DNA of 25,216 nt from contig JBKEBI010000017.1 in assembly GCA_047973085.1 (NCBI GenBank), positions 1 to 25,216 of the forward strand, given 5' to 3'. Origin of the DNA: JBKEDG01 sp047973085. GTDB taxonomy: Bacteria > Bacillota_I > Bacilli_A > JBKEDG01. Below the pieces are notes generated by a model, which had not been told where the DNA came from, did no database searches, and was given only the letters and a program-made list of their open reading frames with translations. The number at the start of each line of letters is the position of its first letter. Position 1 is the stretch's first letter. Positions 1 to 8,007 of the stretch are shown here, in pieces. The position numbers were made by a program, and so were the translations under genes.

Positions 1-118
1 AATACTGTAGATATAGTGAGCATATAGGCAATATTAGTGAAATATGCATATAAATATAACAAAAGCATTGGAATTCATCCACATAGGATAAATAGCAATA
101 CTTTTTGTCTACAGTCTG

Positions 119-140
119 AAAACCAGCAATGCTGGTTTTT
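119..140 (+). terminator. Rho-independent terminator hairpin, possibly bidirectional
   Basis: A perfect 9-bp stem (arms 119-127 and 131-139, core CCAGC/GCTGG) closes on the three-base loop AAT and ends in a run of T. On the minus strand the A-rich side also gives a short T-run, so it could serve both a gene left of the window and the leftward enoyl reductase that stops at 190. The flank at 1-118 has no convincing gene on either strand. Confidence 0.75.
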
Positions 141-189
141 ACTTTACTCTTATCTATATACAATAGTTAAGTATTAAATTTATTATATT

Positions 190-1347
190 TTAAACAAAGG
201 AAATTTTATCTATATCAACATCAGCTTCATAGTCAACATTGTCAACTCTAAAACCATTTATATTATAAAATTCTTTAATAAAATCTTTAGTACCATTTAG
301 GTTTAGAATTTCTTCATCAGATAATTCTTCCATTAGTTTTATTGTTTGTTCTTGAATATCTTCGCTTACTTCAAGGTGGTCTATTCTAATTCTAGAATCT
401 TCATCTAAAATTGCTTTATCTCCATAAATCATTTCATCAAATAATCTATAAATATGTTCAGTTACTGTCTCATGCACGTTATTTTTTTTCATAACTTCAT
501 ATAAACATCCAGCATATATTGGCATACTAGGAATAAATACACTAGCTTTTGAAGCAATTGCTTTTGCACTAACAACATATGCCTCAACATCAAAATCATT
601 ATTAAGTTTTTCAACTGTTGATTCTAAATCTTCTTTTGCTTTACCGATTGTTCCATCTCTGTATATATCTTTTGTTGTTGCTCCACCAATATATGTATAA
701 CTAATTGTTTTGCATTTTGGTGTTAGACAATTTGCATCACTTAAATCATTTATCCAATTATACCAATCTATACCACCCATAACAAATACAGTGTCTTGAA
801 TTTCTTGTTCGTTTGCAGGCTCAATTTCTACTTCTTTAATAAGGTTTTTCGCCATATCTATTGTTCTTCCAACTACACTTTTTCCAATTGGTTTAAGTGC
901 TGAAGTTACAAGCCCATCTGGAGTCATTTTTGCTCCTGCAGCAAGAGAAAAAACAACTAGATCAATTTTAATGTTTTCATCTTGTAATCTTTTAATAACA
1001 AGGTCTCTTGATTCCTTTGAAAATGCATCGATATTAAAATCAATTGAATTAGTGGTAGTTCTATTATTAAAATATTTCATATTCCAATATCCAGCAGTAC
1101 CAGTACGTTTTTTTTCTGGTTCATTTTCATAGCATACATTAATCGTATTAGCATTCATTTTATCACTTGCAACAATCCTTGTAGCAAGTCCGTAACCACT
1201 GCTACCACCAAGAACTAAAACATTCTTTGCTCCTTCAATATTTTTCTTATCTTTTATTTCATTAAAGTATTGATTCATAATAGTTGCAAGCCCTATTGGG
1301 TGAGCTTTCAAACTTACATTTGCTTTTACAGTCTCTTTTATTATCAT
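190..1347 (-). CDS. fabV: FabV/TER-family NADH-dependent enoyl-ACP (or trans-2-enoyl-CoA) reductase
   Basis: A 385-residue protein of the FabV / trans-2-enoyl-CoA reductase family (usual length about 400). These enzymes reduce the trans-2 double bond of an enoyl thioester with NAD(P)H. Visible hallmarks are the N-terminal MIIK and AHPxG region, the Rossmann loop GGSSGYG at 47-53, the GTAGYWN segment at 83-89, and the family signature Y-x8-K, with Tyr229 and Lys238 inside IYRDGTIGKAK. The ATG at 1347 follows GAGAGGTGAT. The gene is divergent from the acc-fab operon, which has no enoyl reductase of its own, so a role as the FAS-II enoyl-ACP reductase is the best inference. A crotonyl-CoA reductase in a fermentation pathway uses the same fold and cannot be excluded. 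Confidence 0.92.
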   Translation of the reverse strand: MIIKETVKANVSLKAHPIGLATIMNQYFNEIKDKKNIEGAKNVLVLGGSSGYGLATRIVASDKMNANTINVCYENEPEKKRTGTAGYWNMKYFNNRTTTNSIDFNIDAFSKESRDLVIKRLQDENIKIDLVVFSLAAGAKMTPDGLVTSALKPIGKSVVGRTIDMAKNLIKEVEIEPANEQEIQDTVFVMGGIDWYNWINDLSDANCLTPKCKTISYTYIGGATTKDIYRDGTIGKAKEDLESTVEKLNNDFDVEAYVVSAKAIASKASVFIPSMPIYAGCLYEVMKKNNVHETVTEHIYRLFDEMIYGDKAILDEDSRIRIDHLEVSEDIQEQTIKLMEELSDEEILNLNGTKDFIKEFYNINGFRVDNVDYEADVDIDKISFV

Positions 1348-1364
1348 ATAATCACCTCTCTTAC

Positions 1365-1393
1365 ATTATAAAATAATTATTTATTTTTTTCCA
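1365..1393 (-). promoter_or_regulatory. Candidate promoter of the fabV-type gene
   Basis: On the minus strand a perfect TATAAT (1370 down to 1365) lies 17 bp from TGGAAA (1393-1388), a 4/6 match to TTGACA. Transcription would start near 1358, only a few bases before the Shine-Dalgarno GAGAGGTGAT. No experimental support. Confidence 0.5.
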
Positions 1394-1433
1394 TAAGCTA
1401 AAGGTTAAAAAGAAAATAAATTTAAAAATAATA

Positions 1434-1446
1434 CGTAAAGATTACG
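1434..1446. promoter_or_regulatory. Small inverted repeat between the divergent fatty-acid promoters
   Basis: CGTAA-AGA-TTACG is a perfect 5-bp inverted repeat in an otherwise very AT-rich 215-bp spacer, placed between the two divergent candidate promoters. It is the only GC-containing palindrome seen there. It does not resemble the FapR or FabT boxes known from other Firmicutes. An operator role is only an inference; 5-bp arms can arise by chance. Confidence 0.3.
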
Positions 1447-1515
1447 AAATAATAGTTATTTTTATTGAATATCTATGATAAATCCTATAAAATAATATAT
1501 ATAGCAAAAATCAGT

Positions 1516-1545
1516 GTGATAAAAAATGTATTAAAGTGTTATAAT
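1516..1545 (+). promoter_or_regulatory. Candidate promoter of the acc-fab operon
   Basis: TATAAT at 1540-1545 is preceded 18 bp upstream by GTGATA (1516-1521, 4/6 match to TTGACA). The accB Shine-Dalgarno AGAGGTGAG follows at 1551-1559. No internal promoter is obvious in the next 8 kb, where genes abut or overlap. Confidence 0.5.
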
Positions 1546-1562
1546 TAAATAGAGGTGAGAAT

Positions 1563-1991
1563 ATGAAAAATAAAGATTTATTAGAGTATACTAAAGAATT
1601 AATGAAATTGTTTGAAGATAGTAATTTATCTTCGTTTGAATATGGTGAAGAAGATTTTAGTTTAAAATTACAAAAAGGTGGAGAACAGGTTGTTGCTACT
1701 CCAGTAGTTGCTAAATCTATTGTGGAAGAAGTAGTCGAGAAAGTTGATGAAAATTGTAAGGAAGTAGTAGTAAGTCCTATTGTAGGAACTTTTTATCAAA
1801 GCTCTGCTCCTGGTGCTAATCCGTATGTAAATGTTGGAGATAGTGTTAAAGCAGGACAGGTTCTTTGTATAGTTGAGGCAATGAAAGTTATGAACGAGAT
1901 TACTGCTCCATGTTCGGGAGTTATTTCTGAAATTTTAGTTGATGATGCTGAAGGTGTTGAATACAATCAACCTTTGTTTAAGATTAAATAA
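1563..1991 (+). CDS. accB: Acetyl-CoA carboxylase biotin carboxyl carrier protein
   Basis: A 142-residue carrier protein that holds biotin and shuttles CO2 between biotin carboxylase and carboxyltransferase in acetyl-CoA carboxylase. The C-terminal biotinyl domain (about 68-142) carries the canonical EAMKVMNE motif, so Lys108 is the predicted biotinylation site. The upstream V/E-rich stretch (about 42-66) looks like the usual flexible linker, and the N-terminal helical part (1-40) matches other AccB proteins. Length is normal, slightly short. It is the first gene of the operon, with Shine-Dalgarno AGAGGTGAG just before the ATG. No biotin ligase gene is visible in the window. Confidence 0.96.
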   Translation: MKNKDLLEYTKELMKLFEDSNLSSFEYGEEDFSLKLQKGGEQVVATPVVAKSIVEEVVEKVDENCKEVVVSPIVGTFYQSSAPGANPYVNVGDSVKAGQVLCIVEAMKVMNEITAPCSGVISEILVDDAEGVEYNQPLFKIK

Positions 1992-2000
1992 GGTGAATTT

Positions 2001-3344
2001 ATGAAAAAAGTTTTAATTGCTAATCGAGGAGAAATTGCTGTAAGAATAATTAGAGCATGTCACCAAGAAGGATTTTCAACAGTTGCAATCTACTCAACAG
2101 TAGATGCAGATAGTTTACACGTTAGCATGGCAGATGAGAGTGTTTGTATAGGATCACATGTTTTAAGTGATAGTTATTTAAATATGGAGAGAATTATAAG
2201 TGCTGCAATTACAACAGGAGCAGATGCTATTCATCCAGGCTATGGATTTTTAAGTGAGAATGATGAGTTTGCAAGCCTTTGTGAAAAGTGTGGGATTGAG
2301 TTTATTGGACCAAAGAGTGAAACTATTACTTTAATGGGAAATAAAGCTAATGCGCGTGAGGCTGCAATCAAATCTGGAGTGCCTGTTGTTCTTGGTAGTG
2401 CTGGAATTATAAATGATTTCAATCATTTACAAGAAGAGGTAAAAAAAATAGGATATCCTATCTTAATAAAAGCTACTCATGGTGGTGGTGGACGAGGAAT
2501 GAGAATTGTTCATTCTGAAGAAAATTTAGAACAATCTTTTAATACATGTGTTAGTGAAGCTACCAGTGCTTTTGGTAATGGTGATGTTTATGTAGAACAG
2601 TTTGTTCTAAATCCAAAACATATTGAGGTTCAAATTTTAGCAGATAAATATGGAAATGTTATTACTGTTGGTGAACGTGATTGTAGTATGCAAAGGCGTA
2701 ATCAAAAAGTTGTAGAAGAAACGCCATGTAAAACATTAAGTGATAAAACAAGAGAAAGATTATTTTCTGTAAGTGCCAATTTAGCTAAGGAAATAGGTTA
2801 TGTTGGTGCTGGAACAATTGAATATATTATGGATGAAAATGAAAACTTCTATTTTATTGAAATGAATACAAGAATTCAGGTAGAACACCCAATTAGCGAA
2901 GAGGTATCTGGTCTTGATTTGGTTGCTTGGCAAGTATTAATTGCTGCTGGGCAAGAACTAAATATTACACAAGAAAATGTTGAACTTTCTAATCATTCAA
3001 TAGAATGCCGTGTTACATGTGAAGATATTACAAGAAATTTTATGCCAGTACCTGATACAATTAAATATTTACATATTCCAGGTGGAAATGGTATAAGAAT
3101 TGATACATTTGTATATCAAGGATATACAGTTAGCAAGTACTATGATAGTATGATTTTAAAAATTATTGCAACAGGTAAAACAAGAGAAGAATCAATCAAT
3201 CGTATGAAGCAAGCTTTGTGCGAGCTTGTTATTGAGCCTTTACCGACAAATGTAGAATTTTTATATAAGATTCTTGAAAATGATACTTTTGTAGATGGGA
3301 CATATCACACAAAGACCTTAGAGGAGTTAATGAATAATGGCTAA
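2001..3344 (+). CDS. accC: Biotin carboxylase subunit of acetyl-CoA carboxylase
   Basis: A 447-residue ATP-grasp enzyme that carboxylates biotin on AccB using bicarbonate and ATP. Motifs in order: N-terminal MKKVLIANRGEIAVRI, HPGYGFLSEN around 78-87, the glycine-rich ATP lid GGGGRGMR at 161-168, and the catalytic EMNTRIQVEH at 287-296 with the expected Arg and Glu residues. Full length for the family. It begins 9 bp after accB with AAGGTGA as ribosome binding site. Its last 8 bases overlap the start of accD, which suggests coupled translation and matched subunit output. Confidence 0.97.
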   Translation: MKKVLIANRGEIAVRIIRACHQEGFSTVAIYSTVDADSLHVSMADESVCIGSHVLSDSYLNMERIISAAITTGADAIHPGYGFLSENDEFASLCEKCGIEFIGPKSETITLMGNKANAREAAIKSGVPVVLGSAGIINDFNHLQEEVKKIGYPILIKATHGGGGRGMRIVHSEENLEQSFNTCVSEATSAFGNGDVYVEQFVLNPKHIEVQILADKYGNVITVGERDCSMQRRNQKVVEETPCKTLSDKTRERLFSVSANLAKEIGYVGAGTIEYIMDENENFYFIEMNTRIQVEHPISEEVSGLDLVAWQVLIAAGQELNITQENVELSNHSIECRVTCEDITRNFMPVPDTIKYLHIPGGNGIRIDTFVYQGYTVSKYYDSMILKIIATGKTREESINRMKQALCELVIEPLPTNVEFLYKILENDTFVDGTYHTKTLEELMNNG

Positions 3345-4212
3345 ATTAAGCGCAAAAAATATTATTAACAATCAAATAAGAACTATGAGAAAAAATTCTA
3401 TTTCTCGTCGTGAATCTAAACATAAAAGACCAGAAATTCCAACTGGGCTTTATGAGCTTTGTCCAAATTGTAAAGAAACAGTGACTACAGAAAAAGTAAG
3501 AGAAAATTTATTTAGATGTCCAAAGTGTAATCACAACTTTAGGCTTAGAGCATATGAGCGTCTTGATATGTTAATTGATAAATATTCTTTCAGAGAATTT
3601 TCAATTAAAAGTAAACTTACTAACCCATTAAATTATGAAGGATATGAAGAAAAGATAAAAAAGCTTCAAGAATCTACTAAAATGGATGAAGCAGTAATCA
3701 CTGGTTATGCTAAAATAGGTGGTTATTCTCTTGTAATTGCAGTTATGGATTCTTATTTTTTGATGGGAAGTATGGGGAATGTTGTTGGTGAAAAGATTAC
3801 TAAGGCAATTGAAAAGTCAACAGCTATGGATTTACCATTGATAATTGTATGTACAAGCGGGGGTGCTAGAATGCAAGAGGGAATTGTTAGTTTAATGCAA
3901 ATGGCTAAAACTAGTGCAGCACTCTCAAAACATAATAGCAAAGGCTTACTGTATATTAGTGTGTTAACAGATCCAACTACTGGAGGAGTTACTGCATCTT
4001 TTGCAAGTTTGGGAGATATTATAATTGCAGAAAATAATGCTTTGATAGGTTTTGCAGGTCCTAGAGTAATTGAGCAGACAATAAAGCAGAAGTTACCAGA
4101 AGGTTTCCAACGTGCTGAGTTTATGAAAGAGCATGGTTTTGTAGATATTGTTGTTGAGCGCCCTGAAATGAGAAATACGCTTTATAAGTTATTGAAAGTG
4201 CATGGTGGTTAA
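3337..4212 (+). CDS. accD: Acetyl-CoA carboxylase carboxyltransferase subunit beta
   Basis: A 291-residue beta subunit that, with AccA, transfers the carboxyl from biotin to acetyl-CoA. The four-cysteine zinc ribbon is intact (Cys42, Cys45, Cys61, Cys64). The crotonase-fold core follows, with SGGARMQEG at 174-182 and a PTTGG(V)TASFASLGD segment after it. The N-terminus before the first Cys is about 41 residues and rich in Arg and Lys, longer than the roughly 26 residues I recall for E. coli AccD. The ATG lies inside the end of accC (8-bp overlap), with GAGGAG upstream of it. Confidence 0.96.
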   Translation: MAKLSAKNIINNQIRTMRKNSISRRESKHKRPEIPTGLYELCPNCKETVTTEKVRENLFRCPKCNHNFRLRAYERLDMLIDKYSFREFSIKSKLTNPLNYEGYEEKIKKLQESTKMDEAVITGYAKIGGYSLVIAVMDSYFLMGSMGNVVGEKITKAIEKSTAMDLPLIIVCTSGGARMQEGIVSLMQMAKTSAALSKHNSKGLLYISVLTDPTTGGVTASFASLGDIIIAENNALIGFAGPRVIEQTIKQKLPEGFQRAEFMKEHGFVDIVVERPEMRNTLYKLLKVHGG

Positions 4213-4213
4213 T

Positions 4214-5140
4214 ATGAATTTAGATAAAGAGCTTAAAATTAAGGAAATAAAAAATGAAATTCAAAAATTATATTTAATGAATGATAAATTGCCTGAAGAA
4301 AAAGATAAAATTATTCAGTTATATGATTTACTTCATAGTATTGATGATTCTAGTACTAAGCTTACTGCATGGGATAAAATTCAAATAGCAAGAATTAAAA
4401 ATAGACCAACTGCAAGAAAGTACATTGAAAATATTTTTGATGATTTTATAGAACTTTCTGGTGATAGACTTTATCGTGATGATAAAAGTATTATTGGGGG
4501 AATTGCAACATTGAATGGTAATGGTGTTACTGTCGTTGCTCAAGAAAAAGGTGTAGGAACTGAAGGAAAGATTCATCATAATTTTGGAATGCCTCACCCT
4601 GAAGGATATCGCAAGGCACTTCGTCTTATTAAGCAAGCAGAAAAATTTAATCGCCCAGTAATGCTTTTTGTAGATACTCCTGGTGCGTTTCCAGGTATTG
4701 AAGCAGAGGAGCGAGGACAAGGTGAAGCAATTGCAAGAAATCTTATGGAGTTAAGTTCTATTTCTGTTCCTATTATTACAGTTATTCTAGGTGAAGGAGG
4801 TAGTGGAGGTGCGCTTGGTATGGCAGTTGCTGATTACATATATATTCTTGAATATGCAGTGTATTCAGTACTTTCTCCAGAAGGTTTTGCTTCTATTCTC
4901 TGGAAAGATGCTAGTAAGGCACAGCTTGCAAGTGAAAAGATGAAACTTACTTCAGCTGATTTAATGGAACTTGGTATTGTTGATGAAATAATTTTTGAAC
5001 CAACAGGTGGAGTACAAAATAATGAAGAAATGGTTTTTTCAGATATGAAATTAATTTTGGTTAAGAAAATGGAAGAATTGGTAAAGGTTTCAAAAAGATC
5101 TTTACTTGCAAATCGATATAAACGTTTTAGAAATTACTAG
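4214..5140 (+). CDS. accA: Acetyl-CoA carboxylase carboxyltransferase subunit alpha
   Basis: A 308-residue alpha subunit and partner of AccD in the carboxyltransferase half-reaction. Visible signatures are the ARxxxRPTAxxY region near 59-70, FVDTPGA at 152-158 and the oxyanion-hole glycine stretch GEGGSGGA at 193-200. An in-frame ATG exists 12 bases earlier (4202). I prefer 4214 because it gives the stop-T-ATG junction seen repeatedly in this window, has GGTGG in front, and starts with the family-like MNLDKELK. The stop codon overlaps the strong AGGAGGTGAT of fabH. Confidence 0.95.
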   Translation: MNLDKELKIKEIKNEIQKLYLMNDKLPEEKDKIIQLYDLLHSIDDSSTKLTAWDKIQIARIKNRPTARKYIENIFDDFIELSGDRLYRDDKSIIGGIATLNGNGVTVVAQEKGVGTEGKIHHNFGMPHPEGYRKALRLIKQAEKFNRPVMLFVDTPGAFPGIEAEERGQGEAIARNLMELSSISVPIITVILGEGGSGGALGMAVADYIYILEYAVYSVLSPEGFASILWKDASKAQLASEKMKLTSADLMELGIVDEIIFEPTGGVQNNEEMVFSDMKLILVKKMEELVKVSKRSLLANRYKRFRNY

Positions 5141-5151
5141 GAGGTGATTTT

Positions 5152-6102
5152 ATGTTTAATGTAAGAATAAATAGTGTTGGTCATTATGCACCTAGTAATA
5201 TTGTTAGTAATAGTGATTTAGAAAAAATTGTTGACACAGATGATAATTGGATATACACTAGAACAGGAATAAAAAATAGGAGAATTTCACTTGGTGAAAA
5301 TACAACAGATTTAGCATATAATGCAGCTAAAGAGTTGGATTTAGAAGGTGTTGATTTAGTTATCTTTGCATCTTTTACTCCAGATAAGTTAGCTCCACAT
5401 TCTGCAGCAATTTTAAAGAAAAAATTAGGAATTGATGCGGGTACGTGTTTTGATTTAAATGCAGGTTGTAGTGGATTTATATATGGGTTAAAAGTAGCTA
5501 TTTCCATGCTTCAAACAGGTCTTCATAAAAAGGCTCTTGTTGTAGGAAGTGAAGTTATTAGTAAAGTATTGGATTGGAATGATCGTGGGACGTGCGTATT
5601 ATTTGGTGATGGAGCAGGAGCAATGGTTTTAGAATCATCAGCAAAGCCGAGTTTCTATAGTATTTATACTAATTCAATTGATGATACAGATAATAGTTTA
5701 CATGTTGGAGGAGTTGAAAATTCCAACTTTATTGTAAAGGGAGATGAAAGTAATCAGGTTGTTAAAATGGATGGAACTAAAGTATTTAAGTTTGCTACTG
5801 GAGCAGTCGCAGATGGAATAGAGAAAGCTTTAGAACAAAGTGGTTTAACACTTGATGATATCTCATATATAGTACCTCATCAAGCAAATGAGCGTATTAT
5901 TAAAAACGTGAGTAAGGGAAAAAATATCCCTCTCAATAAATTTTATTTAAACATTGATTCTTATGGAAACACATCAAGTGCTTCAATTCCAATAGCTTTT
6001 AGTGAGGCGGTTGAAAAAGGAGTAATTAAACGAGGAGATAAAGTTCTCTTTGTTGGGTTTGGTGCAGGACTTACATGGGGATCGACAATCTTTGAATTCT
6101 AG
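5152..6102 (+). CDS. fabH: 3-oxoacyl-ACP synthase III (initiating condensing enzyme)
   Basis: A 316-residue thiolase-fold enzyme that condenses a short acyl-CoA with malonyl-ACP to start fatty-acid chains. The catalytic triad is complete: Cys106 in LNAGCSGF, His243 in VPHQAN, and Asn273 in YGNTS. The N-terminal DxWIxxRTGI motif is present at 31-40. Length is typical (about 310-325). The gene has the best Shine-Dalgarno of the operon, AGGAGGTGAT at 5139-5148, which fits a rate-controlling first step. Primer preference (acetyl or branched) cannot be read from the sequence. Confidence 0.97.
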   Translation: MFNVRINSVGHYAPSNIVSNSDLEKIVDTDDNWIYTRTGIKNRRISLGENTTDLAYNAAKELDLEGVDLVIFASFTPDKLAPHSAAILKKKLGIDAGTCFDLNAGCSGFIYGLKVAISMLQTGLHKKALVVGSEVISKVLDWNDRGTCVLFGDGAGAMVLESSAKPSFYSIYTNSIDDTDNSLHVGGVENSNFIVKGDESNQVVKMDGTKVFKFATGAVADGIEKALEQSGLTLDDISYIVPHQANERIIKNVSKGKNIPLNKFYLNIDSYGNTSSASIPIAFSEAVEKGVIKRGDKVLFVGFGAGLTWGSTIFEF

Positions 6103-6113
6103 GAGGAAAAATT

Positions 6114-6347
6114 ATGGCAAATGTTTTAGAGAAAGTTACAGAAATTTTAGTAGATGAGTTAGGTTGCGATGCAACGGATGTTAAGTTAGAAGCTAACATT
6201 ATTGAAGACTTAGATGCAGATTCTTTAAGTGTTATGGAAGTTATTATGAATCTTGAAGAAGAGTATGATATTGAAGTTGAAGAAGATGCAATCAAAACTT
6301 TAAAAACAGTTGGTGATGTTGTAACGTTTATTGAAGGAAAGTTATAA
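6114..6347 (+). CDS. acpP: Acyl carrier protein
   Basis: A 77-residue acidic four-helix carrier protein. The phosphopantetheine attachment motif DADSLS is intact, with Ser37 as the modified residue, followed by the recognition helix VMEVIMNLEEEYDIE. Size is standard. It lies 11 bp after fabH, with TAGGAGG overlapping the fabH stop, and is coupled to fabD by a single base. The holo-ACP synthase that would modify it is not in the window. Confidence 0.97.
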   Translation: MANVLEKVTEILVDELGCDATDVKLEANIIEDLDADSLSVMEVIMNLEEEYDIEVEEDAIKTLKTVGDVVTFIEGKL

Positions 6348-6348
6348 T

Positions 6349-7257
6349 ATGAGTAAAATTGCTTTTGTTTTTTCAGGACAAGGTTCACAATATGTAGGAA
6401 TGGGAAGAGAATTATACGATAATTATGAATGTGCTAAGAAAATTTTTAGCAGTCTTGATAATTCTATTTCCAATCTATGTTTTAATGGTCCAATTGAAAG
6501 CTTAAGCAAAACTGTTAATACACAACCAGCAATACTAGCACATAGTATTGCTAGTTGTTTAGTTTTGCAAGAGCATGGTATAAAACCTGATGCAGTCCTT
6601 GGCTTTTCTCTAGGAGAGTACAGTGCTTTGGTTGCAGCTGGAGCTATAAGTTTTGAAGATTGTTTGAAGTTAGTTACAAAAAGAGCACAGTTAATGGATA
6701 GAGCAGTTGCAGATGTTGATAGTGGAATGTATGCAATTGTAGGACTTTCATATGAGGCTGTTAAAGATATTATTGGTGAAGGTGTAGAAGTTTGTAATTA
6801 TAATACTAAGAAACAAATTGTAATTGGAGGATTATCTTCAGATTTAATTTCTACATTAGAAAATTTTAGTGAAGATGTAAAAGTTGTAGAGCTTAATGTG
6901 AGTGGAGCTTTTCACTCATCACTATTAAATGATGCAAGCAAGTTATTTTTGGAAGAAATAAACAATTATAGTTTTGAAAGTCCAAAAGTACCTATATTAT
7001 CAAATTATACTGGTACGTATTATGATGAAATAGATACCAAAATTTTAATGAAACAAATGAATAATACAGTTCGATTTTATGACAATGTAAAATGTTTATT
7101 AGATGATGGGTATGAGACATTTATAGAACTTGGACCAGGGCGTGTTATATCATCATTTATTAAAACTATAGGCAGAGATTTAGGAGTTAAGCCTTTAGTT
7201 TTAAATGTTGAAGATATGAAGTCGTTAGAAAAAACATTGAAAAAAATGGAGGTATAA
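6349..7257 (+). CDS. fabD: Malonyl-CoA:ACP transacylase
   Basis: A 302-residue acyltransferase that moves malonyl from CoA to ACP. It shows FSGQGSQ near the N-terminus (8-14), the nucleophile motif GFSLGE with Ser87, and the catalytic His189 in SGAFHS. The frame is open back to a TTG at 6331. The ATG at 6349 gives the family N-terminus MSKIAFVFSGQGSQ and lies one base after the acpP stop, with GAAGGAAAG upstream, so I take it as the start. Full length. Confidence 0.95.
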   Translation: MSKIAFVFSGQGSQYVGMGRELYDNYECAKKIFSSLDNSISNLCFNGPIESLSKTVNTQPAILAHSIASCLVLQEHGIKPDAVLGFSLGEYSALVAAGAISFEDCLKLVTKRAQLMDRAVADVDSGMYAIVGLSYEAVKDIIGEGVEVCNYNTKKQIVIGGLSSDLISTLENFSEDVKVVELNVSGAFHSSLLNDASKLFLEEINNYSFESPKVPILSNYTGTYYDEIDTKILMKQMNNTVRFYDNVKCLLDDGYETFIELGPGRVISSFIKTIGRDLGVKPLVLNVEDMKSLEKTLKKMEV

Positions 7258-7259
7258 AT

Positions 7260-8006
7260 ATGGTTGAAGGTAAAGTAAGTATTGTTACTGGTGCGGCAAC
7301 TGGAATTGGAAGAAGTGTTGCATATACTCTTGCTAGTAATGGAAGTGATGTAGTTATTAACTATTTCGCAGCTTCACAAGAAGAAGAATGTAAAACTCTT
7401 ATTACTGAAATTGAAAAGCTAGGTAGAAAAGCAATTATGATAATGGGTGATGTTAGTAAGTATGATGATTGTGAAAAAATTGTTGAAACTACAATCAATA
7501 ATTTTGGTAAAGTAGATGTTTTAGTTAATAATGCAGGGATTACAAATGATAAATTAGTTAGAAAAATGAGTACTGAAGATTTTAAAAATGTTCTTGACAT
7601 TAATTTGACTGGGACATTTAATATGATAAAAGTTGTTTATCCATTAATGGCTAAGGCTAGAGCTGGTTCAATTATTAATATGAGTTCAGTTATTGGTAAA
7701 ATTGGTAATGCAGGACAAGTTAACTATGCTGCTAGTAAAGCAGGAGTGCTTGGAGTTACGAAGTCTATTGCTAAAGAACTAGGTGGAAGAGGTGTTCGAT
7801 GTAATGCAATTTGTCCTGGGTTTATTGAAACAAAAATGACTGAAGTTCTTACTGATGAAGTAAGGAATTCTATTCTTTCAGTAGTTCCAATGAAAAAGTA
7901 TGGGAATGTTGAAGATGTTGCCAATGCTGTAGTGTTTTTAGCGAGTGATTATAGTCAATATATAACAGGACAATCTATTAATGTAGATGGCGGAATGGTG
8001 ATGTAA
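7260..8006 (+). CDS. fabG: 3-oxoacyl-ACP reductase
   Basis: A 248-residue short-chain dehydrogenase that reduces beta-ketoacyl-ACP with NADPH. The cofactor loop TGAATGIG is at 10-17, NNAG at 90-93, and the catalytic Ser143, Tyr156 and Lys160 lie in NMSSxxG...YAASK. The C-terminal GQSINVDGGMVM is characteristic of FabG. ATGGAGG at the end of fabD supplies the ribosome binding site and the genes are two bases apart. SDR enzymes are functionally diverse, but the position inside a complete FAS operon makes FabG secure. Confidence 0.96.
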   Translation: MVEGKVSIVTGAATGIGRSVAYTLASNGSDVVINYFAASQEEECKTLITEIEKLGRKAIMIMGDVSKYDDCEKIVETTINNFGKVDVLVNNAGITNDKLVRKMSTEDFKNVLDINLTGTFNMIKVVYPLMAKARAGSIINMSSVIGKIGNAGQVNYAASKAGVLGVTKSIAKELGGRGVRCNAICPGFIETKMTEVLTDEVRNSILSVVPMKKYGNVEDVANAVVFLASDYSQYITGQSINVDGGMVM

Positions 8007-8007
8007 T

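Noticed and set aside
1..150. An open minus-strand frame across the left edge and the terminator hairpin
   Set aside because: It passes straight through the palindromic terminator, has no ribosome binding site, and reads as a Cys/Tyr-rich peptide with no family resemblance. Chance openness over about 50 codons is common.
1348..1562. FapR or FabT operator for the fatty-acid genes
   Set aside because: No sequence close to the known 17-bp FapR palindrome or the FabT TTTGA...TCAAA pattern was found.
4328..4720. A 130-codon minus-strand frame inside accA
   Set aside because: It lies fully opposite a conserved enzyme gene and its product is Ser/Asn/Ile-rich without motifs. It is an antisense shadow of accA codon bias.
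6071..6388. A 105-codon minus-strand frame opposite acpP
   Set aside because: Spans the end of fabH, all of acpP and the start of fabD in antisense. Composition is Ser/Thr/Ile-rich as expected for a shadow.
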